Origin: Microtetraspora malaysiensis
GTDB taxonomy: Bacteria; Actinomycetota; Actinomycetes; Streptosporangiales; Streptosporangiaceae
Direction of reading: 5' to 3'
DNA length: 64,000 nt
Assembly (NCBI RefSeq): GCF_001528665.1
Contig: NZ_BBYJ01000006.1
Location: 124,001-188,000, forward strand
Positions 35,862-44,326 of the stretch are shown piece by piece (the stretch's first letter is position 1; the number at the start of each line of letters is the position of its first letter). The notes below the pieces were generated by a model. The model saw only the letters and a list, made by a program, of their open reading frames with translations. It searched no databases and had not been told where the DNA came from. The position numbers and the translations under genes were made by a program.

Positions 35862-36812
35862 ATGCGCCGTGTCAACGATCTCGCCGTGTTCCTCGCCGTT
35901 GCCTTCGGAGGCGCGTGGCTGGTGGCGCTGCCGCTGTGGCTGGGCGGATCCGGCCTCGCCACGCCGGCCCTGATGCCCGTCGCGACCGCGATGATGTTCA
36001 CCCCCTCCCTCGGTGTGCTCGCCGTGTGGCTGATCTGCCGTCGCGGGACGCCGTTCCGCGAGTGGGCCGGCCGTACCGGCCTGGGATTGGGACCGGCCCG
36101 CGGCCGGACCTTCAAGGTCCTCGCCGCGACCTGGGTGGGGACGCCGCTGGTCGTGCTGGCCGCGCTGGCCGTGAGCGCCCTGGTCGGCGCGGTCCGCCTC
36201 GACCTCGGCGGGCTCAGCCTCTTCCGGGCCGGGCTGGAGGCGGCCGGCGGGGCGCCGCTCCCGCCCGAGACGCTGGCCGTGGCCCAGCTCGTCTCGGCGG
36301 TCGTCGTCGCGCCGCTGCTGAACGCGATCCCGTCGCTCGGCGAGGAGTGGGGGTGGCGCGGGTACCTCCTGCCGCGGCTCCTCGGCGGAGCCGCCCTCGA
36401 CGCCGCGCCGCGGCCGACCCGGATCGTGTGGCGCGCCATGCTCGTCTCCGGCGTGATCTGGGGGCTCTGGCACGCGCCGCTGACACTGCTCGGGTACAAC
36501 TACCCGGATCTCGGGCCCTGGGCCGCGCTGATGTTCGTGGGCGCCTGCGTCCTGCTCGGCGCGATCTTCGGCTGGGTGCGTCTGCGCACCGGCAGCGTGT
36601 GGCCCGCGGTGGTGGGACACGGCGCCTTCAACGCCTCGGCCGGACTGATCCTGCTCGTCGGCGACGCGGCCTACCCGCCCAACCTCGCGCTCGCGGGCGC
36701 CACCGGTGTCGTCGGCTGGGCCGTTCTCGCCGTCGTCGTGGCCGTCCTGCGCTCGCCGTACCGGTCGCGCGGGCAGGCCGCCGGGGACGCCGGGTCGCCG
36801 GTCTCCGGCTGA
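35862..36812 (+). CDS. CPBP-family intramembrane protease
   Basis: 316 aa, about eight membrane helices. The protease motifs are GEEWGWRGYLLPRL (EEx3R), WGLWHAPLTL and GHGAFNASAG. CAAX/CPBP enzymes process membrane proteins or give bacteriocin immunity. GAGGAG lies 8 nt before ATG; 12 bp after the DUF1648 gene, so the same operon. Confidence 0.88.
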   Translation: MRRVNDLAVFLAVAFGGAWLVALPLWLGGSGLATPALMPVATAMMFTPSLGVLAVWLICRRGTPFREWAGRTGLGLGPARGRTFKVLAATWVGTPLVVLAALAVSALVGAVRLDLGGLSLFRAGLEAAGGAPLPPETLAVAQLVSAVVVAPLLNAIPSLGEEWGWRGYLLPRLLGGAALDAAPRPTRIVWRAMLVSGVIWGLWHAPLTLLGYNYPDLGPWAALMFVGACVLLGAIFGWVRLRTGSVWPAVVGHGAFNASAGLILLVGDAAYPPNLALAGATGVVGWAVLAVVVAVLRSPYRSRGQAAGDAGSPVSG

Positions 36813-36860
36813 CCCGGCGCGTACGGGGGCAGGGCGGCCCGGGGGCGGCTGCCGTGGGCC

Positions 36861-37820
36861 TCAAAGGAGGAAAGCGCAGACCAGCAGCGTCGTGGTGGTC
36901 GCGCACTCGACCAGTGCGCCGAGCACGTCCCCGGTGATCCCGCCGAGCCTGCGCACCGCCCGCCGCCGCAGCAGCGCCGCGGCGCCGAGACCGGCCAGCA
37001 CGCTCAGAGGGAACGTCATCGGACCCCACCAGACCGACGACCGCAACGGTGTCTCGTCCACCGGTGACACGGCATAGGGGGCGATGTCGTAGGAGTAACT
37101 CTCGTACGAGTACGGGGCCTCGGCCGGTTGGTCATCCGGTGGATGCACCGCACTGACGCCTGGACTCGGCGGGACGGTGAGGTGAGGCTGGAGCGCCGAC
37201 CCGAGCGCGGGCAGCAGGACGGCCGCGCAGATGAGCACGGCGGCCGTCACGGCGAGGGCGGGACCACGCCGCACGGTGCCCGCGACGAAGGCGCCCAAGC
37301 CTCCGGGACGGGCCGCCGGGACCCCGTCCCGGCACGACCAGGTGATCGCGAGCCGCCCCGCCGCGCAGGCCGCGATCAGCGCGGGCGGTCCGAGGCCTTC
37401 CAGCCGGGTCAGCGCGGCCACCTGGGCGAGCAGCGTGAACACGAGCGTGACCACGCCGAACGGCCCGATGTCGGAACGCTTCATGATGTCCAGTGCCTGA
37501 CCGGCGGGCTTTCCGCTGCCCAGGCCGTCTGCCAGGTCCGCGAGGCCGTCGAGATGCAGGCACCGGGTGAGCCAGGCGAGCGTTCCGACCGCCAGCACCG
37601 AGGCGAGCAGCGCGGAGCCGCTCAGCCAGATCGCCGCGCCCGACACCGCGGCGGCGGTCGCCCCGAGGAGCACCCCGGCGAACGGCGCGAGGACCATCCC
37701 GCGCCCGGCGATCCGGCGGTTCACCTCGAAGGCGCGGACGGGGAAGACGGTCAGCGTTCCCAGCGTGAACAGCCACGCCTCCGCGGCCCCGGCGGTCTCT
37801 CGCTCTGGCGTTCCCGGCAC
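36861..37820 (-). CDS. cobS: Cobalamin synthase (adenosylcobinamide-GDP ribazoletransferase)
   Basis: 319 aa membrane enzyme joining alpha-ribazole to adenosylcobinamide-GDP. The active-site motif RCLHLDGLADLADGLGSG (86-103) and MKRSDIGPFG are intact. It is longer than the usual ~250 residues because of an extra loop of about 55 residues (about 211-265) rich in Pro, Tyr and Ser between two membrane helices. Start GTG. It follows cobU by 118 bp on the same strand. Confidence 0.9.
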   Translation of the reverse strand: MPGTPERETAGAAEAWLFTLGTLTVFPVRAFEVNRRIAGRGMVLAPFAGVLLGATAAAVSGAAIWLSGSALLASVLAVGTLAWLTRCLHLDGLADLADGLGSGKPAGQALDIMKRSDIGPFGVVTLVFTLLAQVAALTRLEGLGPPALIAACAAGRLAITWSCRDGVPAARPGGLGAFVAGTVRRGPALAVTAAVLICAAVLLPALGSALQPHLTVPPSPGVSAVHPPDDQPAEAPYSYESYSYDIAPYAVSPVDETPLRSSVWWGPMTFPLSVLAGLGAAALLRRRAVRRLGGITGDVLGALVECATTTTLLVCAFLL

Positions 37821-37938
37821 AGACCGTGATCGTAGCCGCGGGCCGGAGCCCGGTACATCCCGCCCCGGCCCGCGCGGGAACCCGGGCCGTTCGGCCGCCT
37901 GGCCCGCGGGACCGCAGGCGGGCGGGCCGGGGCGGGGC

Positions 37939-39114
37939 TCAGACGGGGAGGGAGAGCACGCGACCGGCCACGACCAGGGCGACGTCCTCGGACTCGCGGG
38001 CGAGGCGCTGGTTCAGGCGGCCGAGCGTGTCCCGGAAGAGGCGGCCGCTCGCGGTGGCCGGGATCACGCCGAGCCCCACTTCGTCGCTCACGGCCACCAC
38101 CCGGGCCGCCGTCGTCGCTCGCCACGCCTCGGCCAGCTCGTCGCATCGCAGGGCCACCCGGTCGAGCGGTGACGGCCCCGCCACGGCCCGGCCGGTGTCG
38201 GGCGCGGAGAGGTCCGTCTTCTGCTCGGTCTCCTCCGGTACGGCGCTCCGCATGTGCGTGTCGTCCTGCCCGTACCCGGGCCAGGCGCCGCATTCGTCGA
38301 AGACGGCGGCGATCCAGGTGCCGAGACCGTCGATGAGCAGGGTCCCCGAGGACGTACGGAGCAGCTCGGCGAGGTCGGTCGTCTCCACCGTGCCCCAGTG
38401 CGCCGCCCGGCGGTCGCGATGCGCCTGCACACGGGCGAGCCAGGAGGGATCGTCGCCGCCGGATGGGCCGGTCGCGACATAAGTGACATGAGGCTCCGCC
38501 GCGAGGCGCAGCTCGGCCTCCTCGGACTTGCCGGAGCGGGTGCCGCCGAGCAGCAGCGTGCGCCGCGGCGCCATACGCGTGGGGAGCGGCCGGTCCCGCG
38601 TGTCCACCACGGTGCCGTCGGGCACGGCCTCCACTCCCCAGAACGCGAGCCTGCGGGCCAGCTCTCCCTCCGAGGGGACCCGATGGTCGAGACCGACGGC
38701 GACGACGCGGGTCCGGGGCGTCACCAGACCGCGCCGCCGCAGGCCGCCGAGACGCTCGGGACGGTCGAGCGGGTCGATGAGCACGACGTCGTACGGCCTC
38801 GGCGGCGGCTCCTCCTCGTGGGATTCCGGCGGCGGAGAGGCGGTCGCGGTCAGGCCGGACCCGGCGTGGAGCAGCCGCCCCCCATCGGGACCGGTCACCG
38901 CGAGGCCGTCCAGGGTGCGCGCCACCAGGTGGCCCTCCGGCCACGAAAGCGGGTCTCCGGCGGCGGGGGCGCCGCCGGGCGCGAGCCGCGTCCGGCCGTC
39001 GACGACGATCGACAGCGGGCGGCGCAGGGTGGCCGCCCGCCCGCAGGAGGCGCATCCGCAGCCGGGGGAGGGCCACCCCTCGGGTCCGGCTGTGCCCTCC
39101 AGAACGATCCGCAT
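37939..39114 (-). CDS. cobU: CobU with N-terminal MBL-like domain
   Basis: 391 aa from ATG 39114 (GGGAGG just upstream). The C-terminal half is adenosylcobinamide kinase/guanylyltransferase: P-loop LGGTRSGKS (189-197), then YVATG, HRDRRAAHW, and VAVSDEVGLGVIP. The N-terminal ~180 residues start GTAGPEGWPSPGCGCASC like metallo-beta-lactamase-fold proteins but lack the HxHxDH zinc motif, so it is a non-catalytic remnant domain known from actinobacterial CobU proteins. A ~45-residue insert (MRSAVPEETEQKTD ...) interrupts the kinase part. Confidence 0.88.
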   Translation of the reverse strand: MRIVLEGTAGPEGWPSPGCGCASCGRAATLRRPLSIVVDGRTRLAPGGAPAAGDPLSWPEGHLVARTLDGLAVTGPDGGRLLHAGSGLTATASPPPESHEEEPPPRPYDVVLIDPLDRPERLGGLRRRGLVTPRTRVVAVGLDHRVPSEGELARRLAFWGVEAVPDGTVVDTRDRPLPTRMAPRRTLLLGGTRSGKSEEAELRLAAEPHVTYVATGPSGGDDPSWLARVQAHRDRRAAHWGTVETTDLAELLRTSSGTLLIDGLGTWIAAVFDECGAWPGYGQDDTHMRSAVPEETEQKTDLSAPDTGRAVAGPSPLDRVALRCDELAEAWRATTAARVVAVSDEVGLGVIPATASGRLFRDTLGRLNQRLARESEDVALVVAGRVLSLPV

Positions 39115-39367
39115 TCCGCCCCTCCCGCCGCGCGATCCCGTCCACCGGTTCCGCACGCGGCCCGGTTCTCGGGACGTCATCTTTCCGTGGCGCGTGTTCC
39201 CGTCCGATGCCGGGCCTTCCGGGCCCGGCATTCGATCGGAGGCTCGGGGCGTACTGGAAAGACCGGCGCTCCGGGCGGTTGTATGGTCGGCGGGACCTGC
39301 TCGGAGTCGCGGACCGCCGGATCGCGGCCGGGCGGGCGTCGGCCGCACCGGAAGGGGAGCGTGAGTC

Positions 39368-39574
39368 ATGACGTGGCGATGGCGGTACGAGGACGCGAAC
39401 GGCGGAGAGGTGACCAGCCGGGAGCTGCCGAGGGAGATCTTCACCAGCCAGGCCGACGCCGAGTCCTGGCTCGGGGAGAACTGGCGCGAGCTGCTGGAGT
39501 CCGGTGTCGAGCAGGTGTCCCTGCTCGACGAGGACCGGGTCGAGTACAGCGGGATGTCGCTGCGCGCGGAGTGA
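39368..39574 (+). CDS. Small conserved actinobacterial protein
   Basis: 68 aa, acidic: WRWRYEDANGGEVTS, FTSQADAESWLGENWREL, VEQVSLLDED. Similar small proteins occur beside cobalamin genes in actinomycetes; no function known. GGGGAG about 8 nt upstream of ATG. It is divergent from cobU; the 253-bp spacer contains a 10-bp hairpin at 39207-39231 but no cobalamin riboswitch that I can see. Confidence 0.7.
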   Translation: MTWRWRYEDANGGEVTSRELPREIFTSQADAESWLGENWRELLESGVEQVSLLDEDRVEYSGMSLRAE

Positions 39575-39785
39575 CGCGCCGTCCACATCGGCGTGCCGCC
39601 CACAGCGACGTGCGGGCGGCCGGGCCGGGCGGATCGACGGGGCCCGGGTGGAACGCCGACCGCGCCGCCCGCCCGTCGCGGGGGTGCTCGGTCGGCGGCC
39701 GCGTCCGCTCGCCGCTGAGGTGATCAGTCAGGGCGGCCCTCGGTGAGGCCCACCGGTGGGCCGACCCGGCTGGCATAACGGATAG

Positions 39786-39831
39786 CGAGATGATGTCTCT
39801 ATTGACGGAACTATCTGTGCCGGTTTAGCGT
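39786..39831 (+). promoter_or_regulatory. Operator copy a with promoter of the dioxygenase
   Basis: CGAGATGATGTCTCT (39786-39800) is one of seven copies of the island-wide motif CGAGAYRNYRTCTYG. One base later comes TTGACG (39802-39807), an 18-bp spacer and TAGCGT (39826-39831), a plausible sigma-70-type promoter. The rest of 39575-40147 contains only the short frame listed next. Confidence 0.6.
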
Positions 39832-39862
39832 GGCGGAAAGTCGACCACCGCAGGAGAGCGCC

Positions 39863-39991
39863 ATGATCCACGTAGCCGTACCCGGCTTCGCGGCGACCCT
39901 GTCCGGCTGGGAGGACCCGATGAGAGTGAGCCCGCCGCGGAAGGGCATGCGCCCCGGCACCGCCGCGGGAGCTCCGCAGACTCCTTTCTGA
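39863..39991 (+). CDS. Possible 42-codon leader peptide
   Basis: ATG with GGAG 6 nt upstream, about 25 bp after the predicted transcription start and 156 bp before the dioxygenase gene. Begins MIHVAVPGFAATLSGWED and ends QTPF. No homology recognised. A similar short frame occurs in the leader of the FAH operon. It may be chance. Confidence 0.28.
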   Translation: MIHVAVPGFAATLSGWEDPMRVSPPRKGMRPGTAAGAPQTPF

Positions 39992-40147
39992 CCCCTCCAT
40001 CGGAGGTGAGCGGCGCCGCATCGGGCGGTCCCGCGGCGTCGTCCGCCGTCCTCGCCTGTCCGGACCTTCGCATCCCGGCCGTGACGGCCCTTCCGAGCTG
40101 TCATCGCCTTCTGAGACGCGACCCCCAAGTACTCGGAGTGCATCATC

Positions 40148-41224
40148 ATGACCACAGAAGTCTCCCTGTCCCCGATCTCCGGTCCCTCCGCATGGCGCGG
40201 CGACGAGCTGGCCGGCTCCACCGAATGGATCTACGTTCTCGGCGACGCCGAGCGCGCGGAGCTGGAGGAGGTCGGCCGCAGGTTCGTCGCCGACGACCCC
40301 GACCTGCGCACCGTGGTCGCCGACGACTACCCGCTGGACGCCGCCCGCGGCCTGATCGACGAGTGCGCCCGGCAGATGGACGCCGGGCGCGGCTTCGTAC
40401 TGGTGCGCGGCCTGCGCACGGAGGAGTACGGCGACGCCCTCGCCGGCGCGATCTTCTTCGTGATGGGCCTGCACCTCGGCACGCCGATGGAGCAGAACCA
40501 GCTCGGCGACGTGCTCGACCACGTCATCGCCACGTCGAACAAGACGCTGGACGACCCCGGCGCGCTGCCGTCGCGGGTGCGCGACCGGCTGCCGTTCCAC
40601 TCCGACAGCTCCGACGTCGTGGCGCTGATGTGCCTGCGCGCGTCGAAGGAGGGCGGCGCCAGCAGCCTGGTGAGCGGCACCGCGATCTACAACGAGATCC
40701 TGCGCCGGCGGCCCGAGCTCGCCCCGCTGCTGTTCGAGCCCTGGCACTGGGACTGGCGCGGCCAGGACCCGGACGCGCCCGCCGACACCTACGTGTCGCC
40801 GATCTGCAGCTACGTGGACGGCATCTTCAGCACGTACGCGGGCAGCTCGATGATCTTCTCGGCGCAGAAGTACGACGGCGTGCCCCCGCTGACCGAGGCC
40901 CAGGTCGAGCTGCTGCACCTCTACGACGAGATCAGCCAGGAGCAGGGGCTCGCGCTGGACATGAACTTCCAGCCGGGCGACGTGCAGTGGCTGCTGAACT
41001 ACGCCGCCCTGCACTCGCGCACCGGGTACGTGGACTGGCCGGAGCCCGAGCGCCGCCGCCATCTGCTCCGCCTGTGGCTCAAGCGCGACGTGGGCCGCCC
41101 GCTCGTGGACGGCTTCGGCAAGAACGTCGTCAAGGAGCGCGGCGCCGAGGAGCAGAAGCCGGTCGAGGGCGGCGCCTTCCGCATCGCCGCGGCGGTCGTC
41201 CCGAACCAGGACTGGGGCAACTGA
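40148..41224 (+). CDS. TauD/clavaminate-synthase-like Fe(II)/2OG dioxygenase
   Basis: 358 aa. Iron ligands H151 and D153 in LPFHSDSSDV and distal H289 in NYAALHSRTGYVDW; R308 in HLLRLWL is placed to bind 2-oxoglutarate. Expected to hydroxylate or oxidatively cleave a small organic substrate. It carries an island operator in its promoter and is followed by a strong bidirectional terminator, so it is a single-gene unit of the regulon. Substrate unknown. Confidence 0.82.
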   Translation: MTTEVSLSPISGPSAWRGDELAGSTEWIYVLGDAERAELEEVGRRFVADDPDLRTVVADDYPLDAARGLIDECARQMDAGRGFVLVRGLRTEEYGDALAGAIFFVMGLHLGTPMEQNQLGDVLDHVIATSNKTLDDPGALPSRVRDRLPFHSDSSDVVALMCLRASKEGGASSLVSGTAIYNEILRRRPELAPLLFEPWHWDWRGQDPDAPADTYVSPICSYVDGIFSTYAGSSMIFSAQKYDGVPPLTEAQVELLHLYDEISQEQGLALDMNFQPGDVQWLLNYAALHSRTGYVDWPEPERRRHLLRLWLKRDVGRPLVDGFGKNVVKERGAEEQKPVEGGAFRIAAAVVPNQDWGN

Positions 41225-41256
41225 CCTCGAACGGCACGGCCTGACGCCGGAACACG

Positions 41257-41291
41257 ACGATGCCCTGGGGATCCGGTCCCCAGGGCATCGT
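41257..41291. terminator. Bidirectional hairpin terminator
   Basis: Perfect 14-bp stem ACGATGCCCTGGGG / CCCCAGGGCATCGT with a 7-nt loop between convergent genes. Three near-identical CGTTCG-(C/-)GGTACC units follow at about 41293-41325. Confidence 0.75.
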
Positions 41292-41330
41292 CCGTTCGCG
41301 GGTACCCGTTCGCCGGTACCCGTTCGTCTG

Positions 41331-41750
41331 TTACGGCGCCGGGTCGGCGAGCTGGCGCCGCACCTCGCCGCTGTCCCAGTAGTCCGTACGGTGCGTGATC
41401 AGGCTGTGCGCGCCGACCCGGAAGCGGAACACGCCGCGCACCTCGACCGGCTTTCCCCCCGCGGAGAGCAGCCGGAACGACATGCGGTAGGCGAGCGCGG
41501 CGCGGCCGTCCTCCACGATCAGGTCCTCGATCGCGTAGTGAAGGTCGGCGAAGTCGGCCAGGAAGCCGGTGAGGTTGGCCCGGTAGCCGTCCCGCCCGGT
41601 GACGCTCCGGCCGAGCGGGGAGGTGTGCTCGTTGACGAAGTCCGGACTCACGCAGGCCGCGATCGCGTCGGCGTCGTGCGCGTTGAGCGCGTCGACGTAC
41701 CGCGCGACCGCGGCCCGGGTGAGCTCGGCGCTCAGGAGGGGTTCGCCCAC
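41331..41750 (-). CDS. SnoaL/NTF2-like protein
   Basis: 139 aa from GTG, cone-shaped NTF2 fold: RYVDALNAHDADAIAACVSP at the N-terminus and EVRGVFRFRVGAHSLITHRT at the end. Members are small isomerases, hydrolases or hydratases acting on cyclic intermediates. It overlaps the VOC gene by 19 bp, so the two are coupled and could act on the same intermediate. Confidence 0.72.
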   Translation of the reverse strand: MGEPLLSAELTRAAVARYVDALNAHDADAIAACVSPDFVNEHTSPLGRSVTGRDGYRANLTGFLADFADLHYAIEDLIVEDGRAALAYRMSFRLLSAGGKPVEVRGVFRFRVGAHSLITHRTDYWDSGEVRRQLADPAP

Positions 41751-42184
41751 AGCTTGCGCACCGTGTCGAACACCTGCTGGTTGTGCGAGATCTCGATGAC
41801 GTTGCCGTCCGGGTCCTTCAGGGCGCAGATGTAGCCGACCGGGTCGGGCATGTCCCGGGGCTCCCAGTGCAGGCAGCCCAGCTCGCGCGCCCGCTCGGCG
41901 ATGGCGTCCACGTCACCGCGCTCGGGCACCTCGATGCCGATGTGCGCGAACGGCGTGAGCAGGCCGAGCTGCCCGCCCTTGTCCTTGTTGAACGAGACCA
42001 GCACCAGCACCATCGGCGTCTCGACCTGCTTGTCGTTGGACAGCCAGGCGCTCTCGCCGGCGTCGTCCCGGAAGCGCTCCACGACGACCAGCGGCGTCAG
42101 CGAGGTGTAGAAGTCGATGGCCTTGTCGAGGTCGCCGGTCGGCAGCGCGACGTGCGTCCAGCGTGCCTGGGTCAGACCGCTCAT
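41732..42184 (-). CDS. VOC-family (glyoxalase/dioxygenase-fold) protein
   Basis: 150 aa from ATG 42184 with GGAGGAG 5 nt upstream. Metal ligands can be seen in RWTHVALPTGDLDKAIDFY, FAHIGIEV and PDGNVIEISHN. Single VOC module that would dimerise. Could be an isomerase, lyase or extradiol-type enzyme. It lies 52 bp after the importer genes on the same strand. Confidence 0.82.
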   Translation of the reverse strand: MSGLTQARWTHVALPTGDLDKAIDFYTSLTPLVVVERFRDDAGESAWLSNDKQVETPMVLVLVSFNKDKGGQLGLLTPFAHIGIEVPERGDVDAIAERARELGCLHWEPRDMPDPVGYICALKDPDGNVIEISHNQQVFDTVRKLWANPS

Positions 42185-42236
42185 GGTTCTCCTCCGATTT
42201 CGAGTGATCAATCAAGGGATGGACGTGTGGATCAGG

Positions 42237-43151
42237 TCAGGTCGAGCCCCGTACGAAGGGCTGCCCGAGAGACTTCGGTTCGCGGTTCCTGGTCGTGAAG
42301 ACCAGCATCGCGACCAGCGCCAGCAGGTACGGCGCGACCACCAGGAGCTGCGAGTTCATGGTCAGGCCCAGCGCCGGCAGCGCCAGGCGCATGGCGTCGG
42401 CGAGCCCGAACAGCACGCAGCCGAGCAGGGTGCGGCCCAGCCGCCACGCGCCGAAGATCACCGCCGCGATGACGATGTACCCGCGCCCGGCCGTCATGTT
42501 CTGGTTGAACGAGCCGACCTCGCCCACCGCCAGGTAGGCGCCGCCGAGCCCGGCCAGCGCCCCGCACCACAGCAGCGCCTGGCGGCGGCGCAGGTTGACG
42601 CGGATGCCGGTGACGTCGGCCGCCTGCGGCTGCTCGCCGACGGCCCGCAGTTCGAGGCCCCACCTGCTGCGCTCCACCAGCCACCAGGTCAGCGGGACGA
42701 CGAGGAGCAGCAGATAGACCGGCCAGCGTTCGACGAACAGCGGGTGGCCGATCAGGGGGATGTCCCGCAGCCAGGGGACGCTCACCTGCGACACCTGGTG
42801 GGAGTCGAAGGAGCTGATCGTGATCAGGTAGCTGGTCAGGCCGAGCACGAGGGCGTTGAGCACCAGGCCGACCACGAACGTGTTGACCTCCAGGCGGTGG
42901 GCCAGGTTGCCGTGCACGAGCCCGATCAGCAGGCCGATCAGCACGCCCGCCACCAGGCCGGCGGTGGCGCTGCCGGTCGCCGAGGCGGTGGCCACCGAGC
43001 CGAAGGCCGCGCCGAGCATCATCGCCTCAAGGGAGATGTTCATCGTCCCGGCCCGCTCGGCCAGGTACTCGCCGCACGCGGCGAACGCCAGCGGCACGGT
43101 GAGCCTGATCCCGCTGGACAGGATCGTCGAGATGTTGTCGGCTGCGCTCAC
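42237..43151 (-). CDS. ABC permease, BmpA-importer family (NupQ-like)
   Basis: 304 aa, about eight to ten membrane helices; AERAGTMNISLEAMMLGAAF and NRTHV-lacking but typical LEVNTFVVGLVLNALVLGL identify the permease of nucleoside-type importers. Starts GTG overlapping the previous stop (GTGA). Partner of the adjacent permease. Confidence 0.86.
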   Translation of the reverse strand: MSAADNISTILSSGIRLTVPLAFAACGEYLAERAGTMNISLEAMMLGAAFGSVATASATGSATAGLVAGVLIGLLIGLVHGNLAHRLEVNTFVVGLVLNALVLGLTSYLITISSFDSHQVSQVSVPWLRDIPLIGHPLFVERWPVYLLLLVVPLTWWLVERSRWGLELRAVGEQPQAADVTGIRVNLRRRQALLWCGALAGLGGAYLAVGEVGSFNQNMTAGRGYIVIAAVIFGAWRLGRTLLGCVLFGLADAMRLALPALGLTMNSQLLVVAPYLLALVAMLVFTTRNREPKSLGQPFVRGST

Positions 43152-44326
43152 GCGATGGCCTCCTCTGCGACGGGCGCGGCTTCCTGGCGGGCTCCCGCCG
43201 TGCGGCCTCCGGAACGGCGCCGCCTGGCCAGGGCGACGACCACGGGCGGCGCGACGAAGGCGAGCACCAGCAGCGCCTTGACCACGTCGACCAGGAACGA
43301 CGGCACCCCGGTCGCGGCCAGGAAGCCGCCTCCGGAGCGCAGTACGCCGAACAGCAGCGCGACCGGCATGGCGGCCAGCGGCCGGTTGCGCGCGACCAGG
43401 GCGACCAGCAGGCCGTCCCAGCCGATGTTCATGGCCATGCCCGGCTGGAGCCGGTTGACGCCGACCGGGCTGGCCAGCAGCACCGCCCCGGCCAGGCCGG
43501 CCAGCGCGCCGGAGATCGCCAGGGCCGCGCCGCCCAACGCGTTGACGCGTACGCCCGCGTGCTTGGCGGCGAGGGGGTTGCGGCCGAGCATCGTCAGCCG
43601 GAAGCCCCAGGGAGTGCGCGTGATGGCCACCGCGATGACCACGGCGGCGGCCACCGCGAGGATCAGGCCGCCGTTGATCTGCAGGCCGGGATACTCGCCG
43701 AACGAGCCCAGCAGGCCGGACGGCGGCAGCGGGTTCGACTGCGGGGAGACCGGCGCGTTGCCGACCCGGGACTCCTGCAGCAGCCACGGCATGTTCACCG
43801 CGTACGCGACGACCTGCTGGGCGACGAACGTCATCAGCATGGTGCTGACGACGACGTTGACCCCGCGCAGCCGGTGCATCAGCGAGCTGAGACCGGCCCA
43901 CGCGCCCGCCGCCAGCGCGGCGGCCAGCAGCATGATCACGATCAGCACGGGTCCGTTGATCGCGAGGCGCAGGCCGACCCAGGCGGCGGCGAGCGCGCCG
44001 ATGAGCACCTGGCCCTCCTGGCCGATGTTGAACGACCCGGAGCGGGCGCTGACACACGCGCCGACCGCGACGAGCAGCAGCGGCGCCGCGTAGAGCAGCG
44101 TCGAACTCCACGCCGTCCAGTCGGCCATGCTGCCCTGGAAGAGGGCCTGGACGGACGCCGACGGCGAGCCGCCGGTGAGCGTGATGAGGGCCGAGGAGAG
44201 GGCCAGCGCCACCACCACGCCGACCGCGGTGGCCACCGGGGTCGGCCAGCCGTACGGGCGCGGGGTCAGCAGGCCGAGCAGGCGGCGGCCGGTCCCCGGC
44301 GGGGCGCCGGTAGAGGGGGCGGTCAC
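43148..44326 (-). CDS. ABC permease, BmpA-importer family (NupP-like)
   Basis: 392 aa, about nine membrane helices. SARSGSFNIGQEGQVLIGAL and RGVNVVVSTMLMTFVA are the conserved segments of this family. GTG start overlaps the ATPase stop (GTGA) with GGAGGGG upstream. Confidence 0.87.
   Translation of the reverse strand: MTAPSTGAPPGTGRRLLGLLTPRPYGWPTPVATAVGVVVALALSSALITLTGGSPSASVQALFQGSMADWTAWSSTLLYAAPLLLVAVGACVSARSGSFNIGQEGQVLIGALAAAWVGLRLAINGPVLIVIMLLAAALAAGAWAGLSSLMHRLRGVNVVVSTMLMTFVAQQVVAYAVNMPWLLQESRVGNAPVSPQSNPLPPSGLLGSFGEYPGLQINGGLILAVAAAVVIAVAITRTPWGFRLTMLGRNPLAAKHAGVRVNALGGAALAISGALAGLAGAVLLASPVGVNRLQPGMAMNIGWDGLLVALVARNRPLAAMPVALLFGVLRSGGGFLAATGVPSFLVDVVKALLVLAFVAPPVVVALARRRRSGGRTAGARQEAAPVAEEAIA

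Noticed and set aside
39115-39367. Cobalamin riboswitch before cobU
   Set aside because: I looked for the B12-box and GGTG-CCGG core on the minus strand and found only partial resemblance; one 10-bp hairpin is not enough.
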